Both the position numbers and the translations under genes were made by a program. Of a stretch of DNA of 64,000 nt, positions 42,861-51,783 are shown piece by piece. Origin of the DNA: Streptomyces albospinus (GTDB taxonomy: Bacteria > Actinomycetota > Actinomycetes > Streptomycetales > Streptomycetaceae); contig NZ_BMRP01000005.1 in the NCBI RefSeq assembly GCF_014648695.1, forward strand, positions 129,698-193,697. Direction: 5' to 3'. Numbering within the stretch: position 1 is the first letter of the stretch; each line of letters begins with the position of its first letter. A model generated the notes under the pieces. It saw only the letters and a program-made list of their open reading frames with translations. It made no database searches and was not told the DNA's origin.

Positions 42861-44110
42861 CGACTTGTTCCCGAGTGGGTCGGAGCTGCGGGCCGCAGCC
42901 GCACAGGGACGGCATTGTGGCCGTTGCTGATTAGGCTCGGCAGCAGCTCCAGTTTGCCGCGCTCGGTGGCGAGTTGAGCGTCGGGGAAGCGCTCGAAAAA
43001 CTCTCGGAGCACGGTGGCGACTTCGAGGCGTGCGAGCGGGGCCCCGAGGCAGAAGTGGACGCCGTGCCCGAACGCGAGGTGTTCCTTGCTCGACCGGGTG
43101 GCATCGAAGCGGTCGGCGTCCTCGCCGTGCCACTCCGGGTGGCGGTTGGCGGCGGCGTAAGAGGCGAGGATCGCCTCTCCCGCCCGGATCGTCTGCCCAT
43201 CGGGGAGCGGGATGTCGGCGCAGGCATAGCGCAGGGGGAGGTGTTTGACCGCGGGCTCGTGGCGGAGCGTCTCCTCGACGATGTCCTGCCAGGTGCTTCG
43301 GCCGGCGCGGACGTGGGCCAGATGCTGCGGGTCGGACAGCAGAGTCGTGATGGCCTGGTCGATGACGTTGACGGTGGTCTCGTACCCCGCGCTGATCATC
43401 AGGAGGAGCGTGTCGCGCAACTCGGCGTCGTTGAGGGCCGAACCGTCGCCCTCTTCGTCGCGTGCGGAGATCAGCAGCGAGGTCATGTCCTCGCCGGGCT
43501 CGGCGCGCTTGATCTCGATCAGTGTGTCTAGGAGGTCGTAGAGGGTTGTGGTGTTCGCGGCCTGCTCCTCCACGGAGAGGTGGGTGGCGAACACGTTGTC
43601 CACCACGGTGCGGAACTCCGTACGCTGGTCCGCGGGGACGCCCATGAGATTGCCGATGACGGCGATCGGGAGCGGGTAGGCCAGGTGCTCGCGCAGATCG
43701 ACAGTGTCGTCAGCCGGACGCGCGTCGAGGCCGTCGAGGAGGCCGTGCACAAGGGCTTCGATATCCGTCTGGAGGGTGGCGGTGCGTCGGGCGGAGAGCG
43801 CGGGGGCGACCATGCGGCGCAGACGGCTGTGGTCCTTGCCGTACGCGGTGAACATGTTGGTGACGGCCACCCACAGGGCCAGCGGCCAGGTCGGCACGGT
43901 CTCGGCGAAGACCGGCCAGTGGGCGCGGCCGTCCTTGGAGACGTCCTTGTTGGTCAACAGTTGCTTGAGGAGGGCCGGGTCGGAGACGGACCAGGCGCGC
44001 ACGCCGAGGATGTCGACCAACGTGGCCGAACCGCGCTCGCGCAGGATCCGGTGTTCGGTGTCCGGGTCGGATCCGGTGGGATCAAGGACGAGTATCTGCT
44101 GCTCAGGCAT
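42857..44110 (-). CDS. Cytochrome P450 (conservon-associated, 1)
   Basis: A 417-residue class I bacterial P450. The I-helix AGYETT, the EETLR (ExxR) and the haem ligand loop FGHGVHFCLG are all intact, so it should be active with a ferredoxin partner. ATG 44110 has an AGAGG site. It lies 13 bp after the second P450 gene and overlaps the HAD gene. P450 genes at this place (cvnE/cvnF) are typical of Streptomyces conservons. Confidence 0.93.
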   Translation of the reverse strand: MPEQQILVLDPTGSDPDTEHRILRERGSATLVDILGVRAWSVSDPALLKQLLTNKDVSKDGRAHWPVFAETVPTWPLALWVAVTNMFTAYGKDHSRLRRMVAPALSARRTATLQTDIEALVHGLLDGLDARPADDTVDLREHLAYPLPIAVIGNLMGVPADQRTEFRTVVDNVFATHLSVEEQAANTTTLYDLLDTLIEIKRAEPGEDMTSLLISARDEEGDGSALNDAELRDTLLLMISAGYETTVNVIDQAITTLLSDPQHLAHVRAGRSTWQDIVEETLRHEPAVKHLPLRYACADIPLPDGQTIRAGEAILASYAAANRHPEWHGEDADRFDATRSSKEHLAFGHGVHFCLGAPLARLEVATVLREFFERFPDAQLATERGKLELLPSLISNGHNAVPVRLRPAAPTHSGTSR

Positions 44111-44123
44111 GGCAGGACCTCTT

Positions 44124-45302
44124 TCAGCTGAGGGGGAAGGTGACGGGCAGCGCAGCCAGGGACCGGTGGAAGGGGCCGGGGCGCCAGACGAGGTCCTCGC
44201 GGCGCCCGTCGAGGTCCATCTCGGGCAGGGCATCGAGGATGTGGAGGATGGCGGCCTCCGCGATGAGGTAGGCGTGCGAGCTGGCCGGGCAGCTGTGCGG
44301 CCCGGCGCCCCATGCGAGGTGCGCCCGGTTGCCCAGCGGCCGGTGGGCTCCTAGGGCGGGGTCGTTGTTGCAAGCTGCGTAACTGATGACCACCGGCTTG
44401 TCGGGTGGCAGGAGAAAGCCGCCGATGTCCACCGGCCGGGGCGGGTAGCTCATCCCGAAGTTGGCCAGCGGCGGGTCGCGGTAGAGAACGGTGTCCAGGG
44501 CCTCACGGACGGAGGCGTCTCCGGAGTGCAGGTCCCCAGAGAAGTCACTGTTGGTGAGCATCTCCAGGAGGGTGTTCGTGATCAGGTTGACCAAGGGCTC
44601 GATGCCTGCCCCATGGAGGGTGATGAGCTGGTGGCCCATCTCGGAGTCGTCGAGCCGCGCGACGTGGGTGAGGAGCCTGCTGGTCACGTCGTCGCCGGGA
44701 TGCCGGCGGCGCAGGGCCACGAGGTCCGCGACGGCCTGCGCAAGGATCTGATTCCCGATGGAGGCGTTGACCCCGTCGAAGATCTTCGCCATCCCGTCCG
44801 AGATACGGTAGCCGACCTCGTCGGGGCAGCCGAGCAGATAGCTGAGCGTCTGGAAAGCGAGAGGCCAGGCGTACTGGGACAGCAGGTCGGCCTTGCCGCT
44901 GGCCTTAAAGGCGTCGATTTTCTGCTCCGCGACCAGTTCGACGTGGGCACGCAGCGCGTGCTGGTCGACGGCCCCCAGAGCGGCAGTGTTCGCGGCTCGA
45001 TAGCGGGCGTGCTCAGCGCCGGCCGAGCGCAGGGCGTTGGGACGCCACATCATCATGGGCAGGATGGGGCACATGTCAGGGACGGACGCCTGCCACCGGC
45101 GTGGGTCGGCGGGAAAGCGCTGCGGATCGCCCAGGATGCGGCGGGCCTCCTCGTAGCCGACGACCAACGTGGCAGGCATGCCGGGGGCCAGTTCCACAGG
45201 GACCAGTGGGCCGAACTGCTCCCGCATGCGCTGGTAGGCGACGTGCGGATTCCTGGCGAAGTCCGGCTCGTACAAGGGGATGCGGCGGGTCGACGTGCTC
45301 AC
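44124..45302 (-). CDS. Cytochrome P450, CYP157-like, without ExxR
   Basis: A 392-residue P450-fold protein. The haem loop WGAGPHSCPA is retained. The K-helix ExxR motif is replaced by EALDTVL, and the I-helix has GAGIEP instead of the usual AGxET. Loss of ExxR is known for CYP157 members, which are found next to conservons. The GTG start overlaps the cvnD stop (GTGA). Whether it is catalytic or plays a binding role is unknown. Confidence 0.88.
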   Translation of the reverse strand: MSTSTRRIPLYEPDFARNPHVAYQRMREQFGPLVPVELAPGMPATLVVGYEEARRILGDPQRFPADPRRWQASVPDMCPILPMMMWRPNALRSAGAEHARYRAANTAALGAVDQHALRAHVELVAEQKIDAFKASGKADLLSQYAWPLAFQTLSYLLGCPDEVGYRISDGMAKIFDGVNASIGNQILAQAVADLVALRRRHPGDDVTSRLLTHVARLDDSEMGHQLITLHGAGIEPLVNLITNTLLEMLTNSDFSGDLHSGDASVREALDTVLYRDPPLANFGMSYPPRPVDIGGFLLPPDKPVVISYAACNNDPALGAHRPLGNRAHLAWGAGPHSCPASSHAYLIAEAAILHILDALPEMDLDGRREDLVWRPGPFHRSLAALPVTFPLS

Positions 45303-45901
45303 GGTCGGGGCTCCAGACGGTGCGCGTGACGGGTGAGGTATTCGGTGAGCTGGATCAGGGCCTGCATGCAGGACGCTTGCTCCCGGGCGTCGCACACGGT
45401 CAGCGGCGTATGCCCCTCCAGAGCGAGGGCTTCATGGATCTCTTCGAGCGGGTGACGGGGTGCGCCGTCGAACTGGTTGACCGCGACCGCGTACGGGACG
45501 CCGTGCTCTTCGAGGAGGCCGAGGATCTCGTGGGAGGCGTCCAGGTCGCGGGGGTCGACGAGCACCAGGGCGCCGAGGGCGCCGAGGATCAACTCCTGCC
45601 ACAGGAAGCTGAATCGGGCCTGGCCGGGGGTGCCGAACAAGTAGAGCACCAGGTCATCGCTCAGGTGCTTGCGCCCGAAGTCCACGCCAACGGTGGTGGT
45701 GGACTTAGCCGGGGTACGGGCCAGGTCGTCGACCAAGGTGCTGGCGCGGGTGATGGTCTCCTCCATGTGGACCGGAGACACCTCGGAGACGCTGCCGACG
45801 AAGGTGGTCTTGCCCACGCCGAATGATCCGGCGACCACGATCTTCGCGGTATCCGTCACCGTCGGCGCGACAAACCGGTCAGGCGTTAGCGCGGAGGCCA
45901 T
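45299..45901 (-). CDS. cvnD: Conservon GTPase CvnD
   Basis: A 200-residue Ras/MglA-like small GTPase with G1 GSFGVGKTT, a TTVGVDFG switch region, G3 LFGTPGQ and G4 NQFD. It is the fourth member of the conservon, which works as a G-protein-like signalling complex at the membrane with CvnA-C. The start ATG 45901 lies inside the end of cvnC (23-bp overlap). Its stop overlaps the CYP157-like gene. Confidence 0.95.
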   Translation of the reverse strand: MASALTPDRFVAPTVTDTAKIVVAGSFGVGKTTFVGSVSEVSPVHMEETITRASTLVDDLARTPAKSTTTVGVDFGRKHLSDDLVLYLFGTPGQARFSFLWQELILGALGALVLVDPRDLDASHEILGLLEEHGVPYAVAVNQFDGAPRHPLEEIHEALALEGHTPLTVCDAREQASCMQALIQLTEYLTRHAHRLEPRP

Positions 45902-46235
45902 TGAGAACCCTTTCGAGGAGTGAGGCCGGGGGCCGGTCGACGTTGTTGCCCTGCGCGAGGGTCATCAGTCCGTGGTCGATGAGGTCGGCGACGAGGATCC
46001 GGGTGGTCGAGGGCGGGAGGGCGAGCGCGGAGGCGATGTCGGCGACGGCGAGTCCTCCGCCTTGCGCGGGCGCGAACAGAGCGATCACGCGGCGTGCGTC
46101 CGGGCTCAGACCAGGAAGGGTGCCGGTCGCGGCGAAGACCAGGCTCTCCAGGCGCACGTCCTTGCTGGGGCGGGTACGTCCGCCCGTGCGGACGTACGGC
46201 CTGACCAGATCCGGGTCCTGCCGCGGCCTGCTCAT
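45879..46235 (-). CDS. cvnC: Conservon protein CvnC (DUF742)
   Basis: A 118-residue DUF742 protein: VRPYVRTGGRTRP at the start, then a winged-helix-like segment (ALPPSTTRILVADLIDHGLM) and a short conserved tail. ATG 46235 overlaps the cvnB stop (ATGA). Forms the conserved set cvnA-B-C-D. Confidence 0.95.
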   Translation of the reverse strand: MSRPRQDPDLVRPYVRTGGRTRPSKDVRLESLVFAATGTLPGLSPDARRVIALFAPAQGGGLAVADIASALALPPSTTRILVADLIDHGLMTLAQGNNVDRPPASLLERVLNGLRANA

Positions 46236-46642
46236 GCCAGCGGTGTTTCCGTGGCGCCGCCGACGCGCGTCTTGACTCCCAGCCGTTCGCCCACGCTTTC
46301 GGCCAGGCGTAGGGCGGCCTCGCTGATCACACCGATGTCCGCGAGGGGGGTGTCGGTACGGACGGCGAGCATCGTGTTCTCGCCGGCCGGGATGAGCAGG
46401 GAGATGTGGTCGACCGACTCCATGACGAACTGGCGGACACCTCCGCCGTTCGTCTCCCGGTCGTAGGCCCGAGATGCTCCCCACAATGTGGAGGCGATGG
46501 CCGAGACCTTCTCGGCGCGCTCGCGTGCTAGCCGGTCGGTATGGGCCGGGCTCATGCCGTCGGCGGCAACGAGCACGGCGTACTCCACGCCGTCGGTCTC
46601 CTCCAGGCTTTTGAGGAGCCAGCCGATGTTCTTGTCGGTCAT
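46232..46642 (-). CDS. cvnB: Conservon protein CvnB (roadblock/LC7)
   Basis: A 136-residue roadblock/LC7-domain protein (GWLLKSLEETDGVEYAVLVAADGM), which acts as a GTPase-activating or scaffold partner of CvnD. ATG 46642 overlaps the cvnA stop (ATGA). Confidence 0.95.
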   Translation of the reverse strand: MTDKNIGWLLKSLEETDGVEYAVLVAADGMSPAHTDRLARERAEKVSAIASTLWGASRAYDRETNGGGVRQFVMESVDHISLLIPAGENTMLAVRTDTPLADIGVISEAALRLAESVGERLGVKTRVGGATETPLA

Positions 46643-48096
46643 GCTTCGTGTCCTTGGGTGGTCTCGGCGGCGGGGAGTTGGGCGTTCTGCTCGGCGCGGG
46701 CACGTTCGGTGCCACGAGCCCAGGCGGCGATGACGCTCGCCCGTCCCGGCTCGGCGTTGGCCGGGCGGGGAGCAGGCGTGGGCGCGGAGCGGCGGTGGCG
46801 CACCGTCAGGCCGCCGACGGTGGTGGTGCGGGCGGCGGGACGCTCTTGCCCAGCCTCCTCGGCCGCTGGGGCAGGGGCGAGCGCGGCGAGCGGGCGCGCC
46901 GTCACCGGTGTGAGCGCAGACGGTTGGCCGGCCGGGGTGGGAGCAAGCGTGGTCGGCGGAGCATCCTGTGCCGGTTGCGAGGGCGCCGACACTTGCTGCG
47001 GCACCGTGGTGAGTAGGTCCTCGGGGAGGGTGAGGAGTGCGCGGGTGCCCAGGAGCGAGTTGGGCGCTTGGACGTCGACCCGGAATCCGTAGGCGCTCGC
47101 AAGGGCTGCGGCGACTCTGAAACCGGTCTGTGGGCGGGCACCGAGCTGCGTGATGTCGTCCGTGCGGTGCCCGGTGAGTATGTCCCGGCCGGCGTCGAGC
47201 TGCTCCGGCGTCATCTGGAGGCCGCTGTCGTCCACGATGACGGTGACCCCGTGGTGACCATGCTCGAAGGCGACGTGCACCCTCGACTGCGGAGGCGAGA
47301 AGCGCAGCGCGTTGTCCAGCAGGATCGCGAGGGTGTGCACCACGGGCCCGACCACGCGAGTCTTCACCGCGACGTTGAGTTCTTGGGGCTGTACGCGGTC
47401 GTAGTCCTCGACGTAGCCCATCGCTGCCCGCACTACATCGGTCAGGGGCGTAGTGGGCCAGTGCCGGGTTAGTTTGCCTCCGGCCAGGACGGTCCATCCT
47501 TGGGCGACCAGCAGCATCTGCTGGACGGTGTGGTCGATACCGACCAGCGTTTCGAACGCGGCGTCGTCCTCGTGCGCGCGCACCCCCTCACTGACCTTGC
47601 GGCTCGTTTTGGCCGCCATGCCCACGAGCGCCGACGACACACTGCGCACCGCGGCCTCCGTCGAGCGCAACGCTGTGGAACGCACGCGTGCGATCTCTAC
47701 CTGCGCGTCAGTGTGCGACCGCCGAAGCTCCTCTGCGCCGAGCGTCTTCGCTTGTTCGATCTCCTGGTGTGCCGTGAACTGGATGTCGCGGACGACGGCC
47801 TGCACGACGCCGGCGGTGCCCTTGACCACGGTGATCAACTGCTCGCCGATTGGCGTTCCAGCCAGCTCAGGTGCGGGTGTTGGGGCGGCGATCCGTCCGC
47901 CTGACTGATGGATCTGAGGCAGCGTCTCGGTGACGAACTTCTGTAGGGCGTGCTGGGTCGCTTGCTGTTCTCGGGCGAGGCGGTGCGTCTCCTGCCGCGC
48001 CTGCTGCCAGCGACGGTGGGTGACCCACGCCGCTGCCATGGAGACTACGGCCGTGAGGGCGACCAGGACGACGATGGTGATGATGGTCGCGGCCAT
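46639..48096 (-). CDS. cvnA: Conservon sensor CvnA (histidine-kinase-like)
   Basis: A 485-residue membrane protein. An N-terminal transmembrane helix (IITIVVLVALTAVVSMAAAW) is followed by a coiled region (residues 25-150) and a GHKL-type ATPase (HTLAILLDNALRFSPP as N box, VIVDDSGLQM). A long Ala/Pro-rich C-terminal tail follows. No phosphoacceptor His is obvious. The periplasmic sensor domain of other CvnA proteins is missing; only one helix is present. The start ATG 48096 shares bases with the stop of the small upstream gene (TGATG). Confidence 0.93.
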   Translation of the reverse strand: MAATIITIVVLVALTAVVSMAAAWVTHRRWQQARQETHRLAREQQATQHALQKFVTETLPQIHQSGGRIAAPTPAPELAGTPIGEQLITVVKGTAGVVQAVVRDIQFTAHQEIEQAKTLGAEELRRSHTDAQVEIARVRSTALRSTEAAVRSVSSALVGMAAKTSRKVSEGVRAHEDDAAFETLVGIDHTVQQMLLVAQGWTVLAGGKLTRHWPTTPLTDVVRAAMGYVEDYDRVQPQELNVAVKTRVVGPVVHTLAILLDNALRFSPPQSRVHVAFEHGHHGVTVIVDDSGLQMTPEQLDAGRDILTGHRTDDITQLGARPQTGFRVAAALASAYGFRVDVQAPNSLLGTRALLTLPEDLLTTVPQQVSAPSQPAQDAPPTTLAPTPAGQPSALTPVTARPLAALAPAPAAEEAGQERPAARTTTVGGLTVRHRRSAPTPAPRPANAEPGRASVIAAWARGTERARAEQNAQLPAAETTQGHEA

Positions 48097-48314
48097 CAGG
48101 CACCCGCCGGGACGCGTGCGTCGATCGTGGGTGCGGGAGCCTGGGCATCAAGCTGATGCACTAGGAGTGCGGACCCGATCACTCCGATGTGGAGGGCAGG
48201 CGAGTCGAAGCGAGGCAGGCACAGCCAGTCGATCGACCCGCCGTCACGGACGTGAGCGCTGGTCTGCATGTCGCCGATCAGTCCGTACTGCTCGATACGC
48301 GGAACGCGTGTCAT
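48096..48314 (-). CDS. Small protein resembling the N-terminus of GH15 glucoamylases
   Basis: A 72-residue product: [17 protein letters not shown] and [15 protein letters not shown]. This matches the N-terminal segment of Streptomyces GH15 glucoamylase/trehalase-like enzymes, but the catalytic domain is absent and the text ends in a short unrelated tail. ATG 48314 has GGAG nine bases upstream; an upstream ATG 48329 has a poorer site. The stop overlaps the cvnA start (TGATG), so the gene is expressed with the conservon. It may be a truncated relic retained as a leader gene or a small ligand-binding protein. Confidence 0.6.
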   Translation of the reverse strand: MTRVPRIEQYGLIGDMQTSAHVRDGGSIDWLCLPRFDSPALHIGVIGSALLVHQLDAQAPAPTIDARVPAGA

Positions 48315-48405
48315 CGTGTAGATCTCCATAGCCCCGCGAGTCCGGGGTGGGCTTCAGGGCCGTCGAGACGGCCGGTGAACTGTCGCTGAGGAGGGGCGCT
48401 GGTGG

Positions 48406-48549
48406 TCACCGGCGAGGCGGTGACACGGTCCGCGCCGGTGTGGGCTTCTCACGCGCGGTCGAGGCCCTGATGGCGCGATCACCGCGGAGAACCAGCCATG
48501 CCGTGGGACCGAGGATCAGGACGAACAGAACCGCCCCGGTAGGGGTCAC
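48406..48549 (-). CDS. Small membrane protein, 47 aa
   Basis: GTG 48549 overlaps the stop of the DUF6415-like gene (GTGA). The product has one hydrophobic helix (GAVLFVLILGPTAWLVL) followed by a basic, Thr/Pro-rich tail, so it is probably a single-pass inner membrane protein. It is followed after 91 bp by the GH15-like small gene. Function unknown. Confidence 0.55.
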   Translation of the reverse strand: MTPTGAVLFVLILGPTAWLVLRGDRAIRASTAREKPTPARTVSPPRR

Positions 48550-49040
48550 GTCCGCAGCACCGACGCGGCCAGGCCCAGAAAGGTGAAGGCGACCGCGAAG
48601 ACCGCACCCCGCACGATGTTGATTCGCGGCATCCACCAACGACGTCCCCGCTGTTGCATCGCATGGCCGGCGCCGCGGGTCTCCACGGTCGCCACGAGCT
48701 CCTGGGTCGCCTCAGCCAGTTGGACCAGATGCACCCTGCTGGGCATGTAGCCGGCGGGGACCCCTGCTGAGCTGAGCTGTTGAGCGTGGTGCAGCGCCCA
48801 CTCCTCCTTGGGCGCGAGGACGCCGAGTTGACGTATGTGACCGCGCAGGCGCCGCGCGAGGTCCTCAATGTCGGAGGCGGTCTGTGGCAGAGGCGAGTCC
48901 TCGTCCAACACGAGCGCCACTGTCTCCGCTGCTGCCACCGTTTGGTCGCGCTGCGAATCCGGCTCGTCAGCAGTGCGGGCCTTCTTGCTAGGTGCGATGC
49001 GTTGACCGGCTTCCTGGCGTCCAGCCAGAGAGAGGCGCAT
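48546..49040 (-). CDS. DUF6415-type protein
   Basis: A 164-residue protein with a charged helical body (PLPQTASDIEDLARRLRGHI, HHAQQLSSAGVPAGYMPSRVHLVQLAEATQELVA) and a hydrophobic C-terminal helix (GAVFAVAFTFLGLAASVL). The pattern is that of the Streptomyces DUF6415 natural-product-associated proteins. ATG 49040 follows CAGGAGTTGTGTC. It is the first gene of the leftward conservon run and is coupled to the 47-aa membrane protein gene. Confidence 0.7.
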   Translation of the reverse strand: MRLSLAGRQEAGQRIAPSKKARTADEPDSQRDQTVAAAETVALVLDEDSPLPQTASDIEDLARRLRGHIRQLGVLAPKEEWALHHAQQLSSAGVPAGYMPSRVHLVQLAEATQELVATVETRGAGHAMQQRGRRWWMPRINIVRGAVFAVAFTFLGLAASVLRT

Positions 49041-49229
49041 GACACAACTCCTGTTCAAAGCAAGCCAAGTTGATGGGAATCCGCCGTGCAGGGATGATGG
49101 CCGTCGTGCAAAGTGAGTGATCTGGTCGCTACGTTGAGCGAACCCTGAATCCCCGCCCGGGGGTATGCCTGCGCGGCCTGCAAGGCCGCCAAAGGCGCCA
49201 AAGATCATTTCAGAACCGAGGGGCAGTCC

Positions 49230-50618
49230 ATGGCCCGTGTGCGAAACGTCGCCCTTGCCGCACTTCTGCGCGAAGCTGGCTGGTCCCAGCCGCAAGCAGC
49301 CGCGGCGGTCGCCCGGGTAGCCACGGAGTGCGGGGCGCGCGAGCTGGAGGCGATCTCCCGCTCGCACATCTCCATGTGGGTCTTGGGCACGAAGCCGAGT
49401 GGACGAGCGCCGCATATCCTGCGCGAGACGCTGTCCCGCAGGCTCGGCCGCCGCCTCACTTTGGTCGACCTTGGGCTGGAAGGTGAAGCCACAGGCCAAA
49501 CCGAAAGCGGTTCCGACTGGAGCGTCGACCCTCTGACCGTGCTGGCCGAGTTGGGAAGCGACGACCTCGATATGCACCGACGCAAGTTGCTGGCGGCCAC
49601 CGCGTACTCGGCCGCCAGCCTCGTCCTGCCCGCCGCCTCGTGGTGGGCAGCCGCTCCTGCCGCGGCGGCGAAGCGTCCTGCAGTCTCCTCCCGGCAGGTG
49701 ACGCAGATCGACATCGAAGATGTCCGCGATCTGACCGCCTTCTACTCCGCACGCGACCAGCAGCGCGGTGGAGCCTCCGGCCGCTCGGCCCTCGCCGGCC
49801 ATCTTCGCGACGAAGCCGTGCCCCTGCTCGGCAGCAGGTTCAGCACCGAACAGATTCGCCGGGAGACCTACTCGGCTGTCGCGGAGATGACCTACCTCGC
49901 AGGCTGGATGGCCTTCGACGCCTCCGAACACCGAACTGCTCAGCGCTACCTCACTGTTGCCGCCCGCATCGCAGCCGAAGCGGGTGACGGACCGCTTGGC
50001 GGCCACATCCTGCGCGCCCTCGCGCATCAAGCAGTAGACCTTGGGCACCCTCGGCGTGCGCTCGCGTTGGCCGACTCCTCGATGTCCCGCGACCGCTACG
50101 GGCAGGCCAGCCACCGCGAGAAGGCGCTGCTCGCCATCGTCCACGCCCGAGCCCTGGCGGTAGACGGCGACCGCGCCGGCACCCTCGCGGCAATCAGCCG
50201 CGCAGAACGGGACCTCGCTCGAGCCGACAGTGACGACGCCCCCAGCCGTGTGGGCTTCTTCCAGGACGCCTCCCTGGCCCACGAGACCGCCTGTGCGCTG
50301 CGGGACATGGGGCAGTCGCGGGATGCGGAGATCCACTTCCGAAGGAGCGTCGCCACTCGTCGTCGCCAGCAGTACGCCCGCACTCACAGCGTGACCCTCG
50401 GCTACCTTGGTGCCGTCCAGGTCCACCAGGGACGCCTCGACGAGGCGTGCGCCACCTGGAACCAAGCGCTTGACGCCATGGCCGGCGTTCAGTCCGGCCG
50501 TGCCCGCGACGTCATCGTCCGCATGCAGAGCGACCTGTCTCCCGTCCGGCGACGCGGCGGGCGTCATGTCGCCGAACTGGACCGCCGGGCAAGGGAGATG
50601 TTGCGCACCATAGGCTGA
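49230..50618 (+). CDS. TPR-containing transcriptional regulator-like protein
   Basis: A 462-residue protein. The N-terminal 75 residues form a degenerate helix-turn-helix-like region (ALLREAGWSQPQAAAAVARVA, AISRSHISMWVLG). The rest is mostly TPR-like helix pairs (AVAEMTYLAGWMAFDASEHRTAQRYLTVAARIA and on). Streptomyces has many such regulators. It is divergent from the conservon run across a 189-bp gap, so it may control that run. It is followed by trmO after 72 bp. Confidence 0.8.
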   Translation: MARVRNVALAALLREAGWSQPQAAAAVARVATECGARELEAISRSHISMWVLGTKPSGRAPHILRETLSRRLGRRLTLVDLGLEGEATGQTESGSDWSVDPLTVLAELGSDDLDMHRRKLLAATAYSAASLVLPAASWWAAAPAAAAKRPAVSSRQVTQIDIEDVRDLTAFYSARDQQRGGASGRSALAGHLRDEAVPLLGSRFSTEQIRRETYSAVAEMTYLAGWMAFDASEHRTAQRYLTVAARIAAEAGDGPLGGHILRALAHQAVDLGHPRRALALADSSMSRDRYGQASHREKALLAIVHARALAVDGDRAGTLAAISRAERDLARADSDDAPSRVGFFQDASLAHETACALRDMGQSRDAEIHFRRSVATRRRQQYARTHSVTLGYLGAVQVHQGRLDEACATWNQALDAMAGVQSGRARDVIVRMQSDLSPVRRRGGRHVAELDRRAREMLRTIG

Positions 50619-50690
50619 CCACAGAGCAGCTTCCAGACACCGACCATGAGCTGCTGCACAGGCTGCGCCGAGGGAGAGGGACGAGCACCG

Positions 50691-51173
50691 ATGGCGACGT
50701 ACCAGGTCGAGTCGATCGCAACAGTCGTCGGGGGCCACACCCGTGTTCAGGACGACTACCAGGGTGGGGTCGAGTCGATCATCAGGCTCGACGGCACATA
50801 CCCTCTCGAAACGCTGCAGGGCATCGAGGAGTTCTCCCACATTGTGGTGACGTGGCGATTCCACCTGGCATCGCCGGGAGACGTGCAGCTTCATGCACGC
50901 AGCCCCCGCGGGAACGAGAGCTGGCCGGCAACAGGAACTTTCGTCCACCGCAATCACCGACGACCGAACCAACTGGCGATCAGCTACCCGAGGTTGCTTA
51001 AGGTGGAAGGCCGAGACCTCCTGGTCACCGATCTCGACGCCGTCGACGGGACGCCCATCATCGACTTGGCTCCGTACTTCGAGCAGATGGGCCCCCGGGG
51101 CCAAGTCCGACAGCCAGCCTGGCCGGGCGAGATGCTTGCCGACTACTGGCATGACGCCTCGGAGCGTCCTTAG
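50691..51173 (+). CDS. trmO: TrmO/TsaA-like tRNA methyltransferase
   Basis: A 160-residue single-domain protein of the UPF0066/YaeB family, which N6-methylates t6A37 in tRNA using SAM. The text HARSPRGNESWPATGTFVHR, NQLAISYPRLL, VTDLDAVDGTPIIDLAPY matches. ATG 50691 is used, with GGGAGAGGG 11 bases upstream. It is close behind the TPR regulator gene on the same strand. Confidence 0.85.
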   Translation: MATYQVESIATVVGGHTRVQDDYQGGVESIIRLDGTYPLETLQGIEEFSHIVVTWRFHLASPGDVQLHARSPRGNESWPATGTFVHRNHRRPNQLAISYPRLLKVEGRDLLVTDLDAVDGTPIIDLAPYFEQMGPRGQVRQPAWPGEMLADYWHDASERP

Positions 51174-51223
51174 TTTGACGGCCGAGGCCAGCGAAGGACG
51201 GTCGGCGGTGCGGGTGAGCGGCA

Positions 51224-51757
51224 TCAGTGTGCCTCCAAGCTCAGTGCACACCACGTCGAGGACGCGGCCTGGACGCTCTCGCGTCCTGCATCAGCGGGAA
51301 TCACGGCATACGCGGTCCGGCCTCCGTCGATCACGCCCCATCGCCGTGCCAGAGCTGCGACCAGGGACAACCCTCGTCCGCCAACGTCGTCGGCACCCGC
51401 ACGGCGCCGTTCGGGTGCGGTGTCGCTGCCGTCAGTGACCTCGATCCGGACCTGCCGGCATCTGTACTCCACCCGTAATTTCACGGCGCCGGAGCCGTGT
51501 CGGATCGCGTTGGTAACCAGCTCAGAGACGACCAACCGGGCATCCTCCGACGTGGATTCCGGCAGTGCCCACAACCTGAGCAGAACCGCAGTGGTGCCGC
51601 GCGCTTCAGCTACATGAACGTCCGCCGGCTCCATGGACATCTCGAATGCACGTGACGTCGGCGGTGGCGTGGCCGGCGCGCTGCTGACGGCGGTGGGGCC
51701 GCCGCCAGCCGCACCATGAAGGTGAGGCGTTGCGCGGTACGTGGTCATGCCTCCCAT
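51224..51757 (-). CDS. Anti-sigma-factor-like ATP-binding protein
   Basis: A 177-residue HATPase_c (RsbW/SpoIIAB-like) protein. N box RLVVSELVTNAIRHGSGAV, G1-like EVTDGSDTAPERR and G2-like GGRGLSLVAALA are clear. Proteins of this type regulate sigma factors or sensor cascades by binding or phosphorylating partners. The first 40 residues are low complexity, so the functional start may lie at an inner ATG. It is divergent from the XRE regulator gene over a 122-bp G-rich gap. Confidence 0.85.
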   Translation of the reverse strand: MGGMTTYRATPHLHGAAGGGPTAVSSAPATPPPTSRAFEMSMEPADVHVAEARGTTAVLLRLWALPESTSEDARLVVSELVTNAIRHGSGAVKLRVEYRCRQVRIEVTDGSDTAPERRRAGADDVGGRGLSLVAALARRWGVIDGGRTAYAVIPADAGRESVQAASSTWCALSLEAH

Positions 51758-51783
51758 CGCACCGTGGTCCCGCGATGCAGAAC

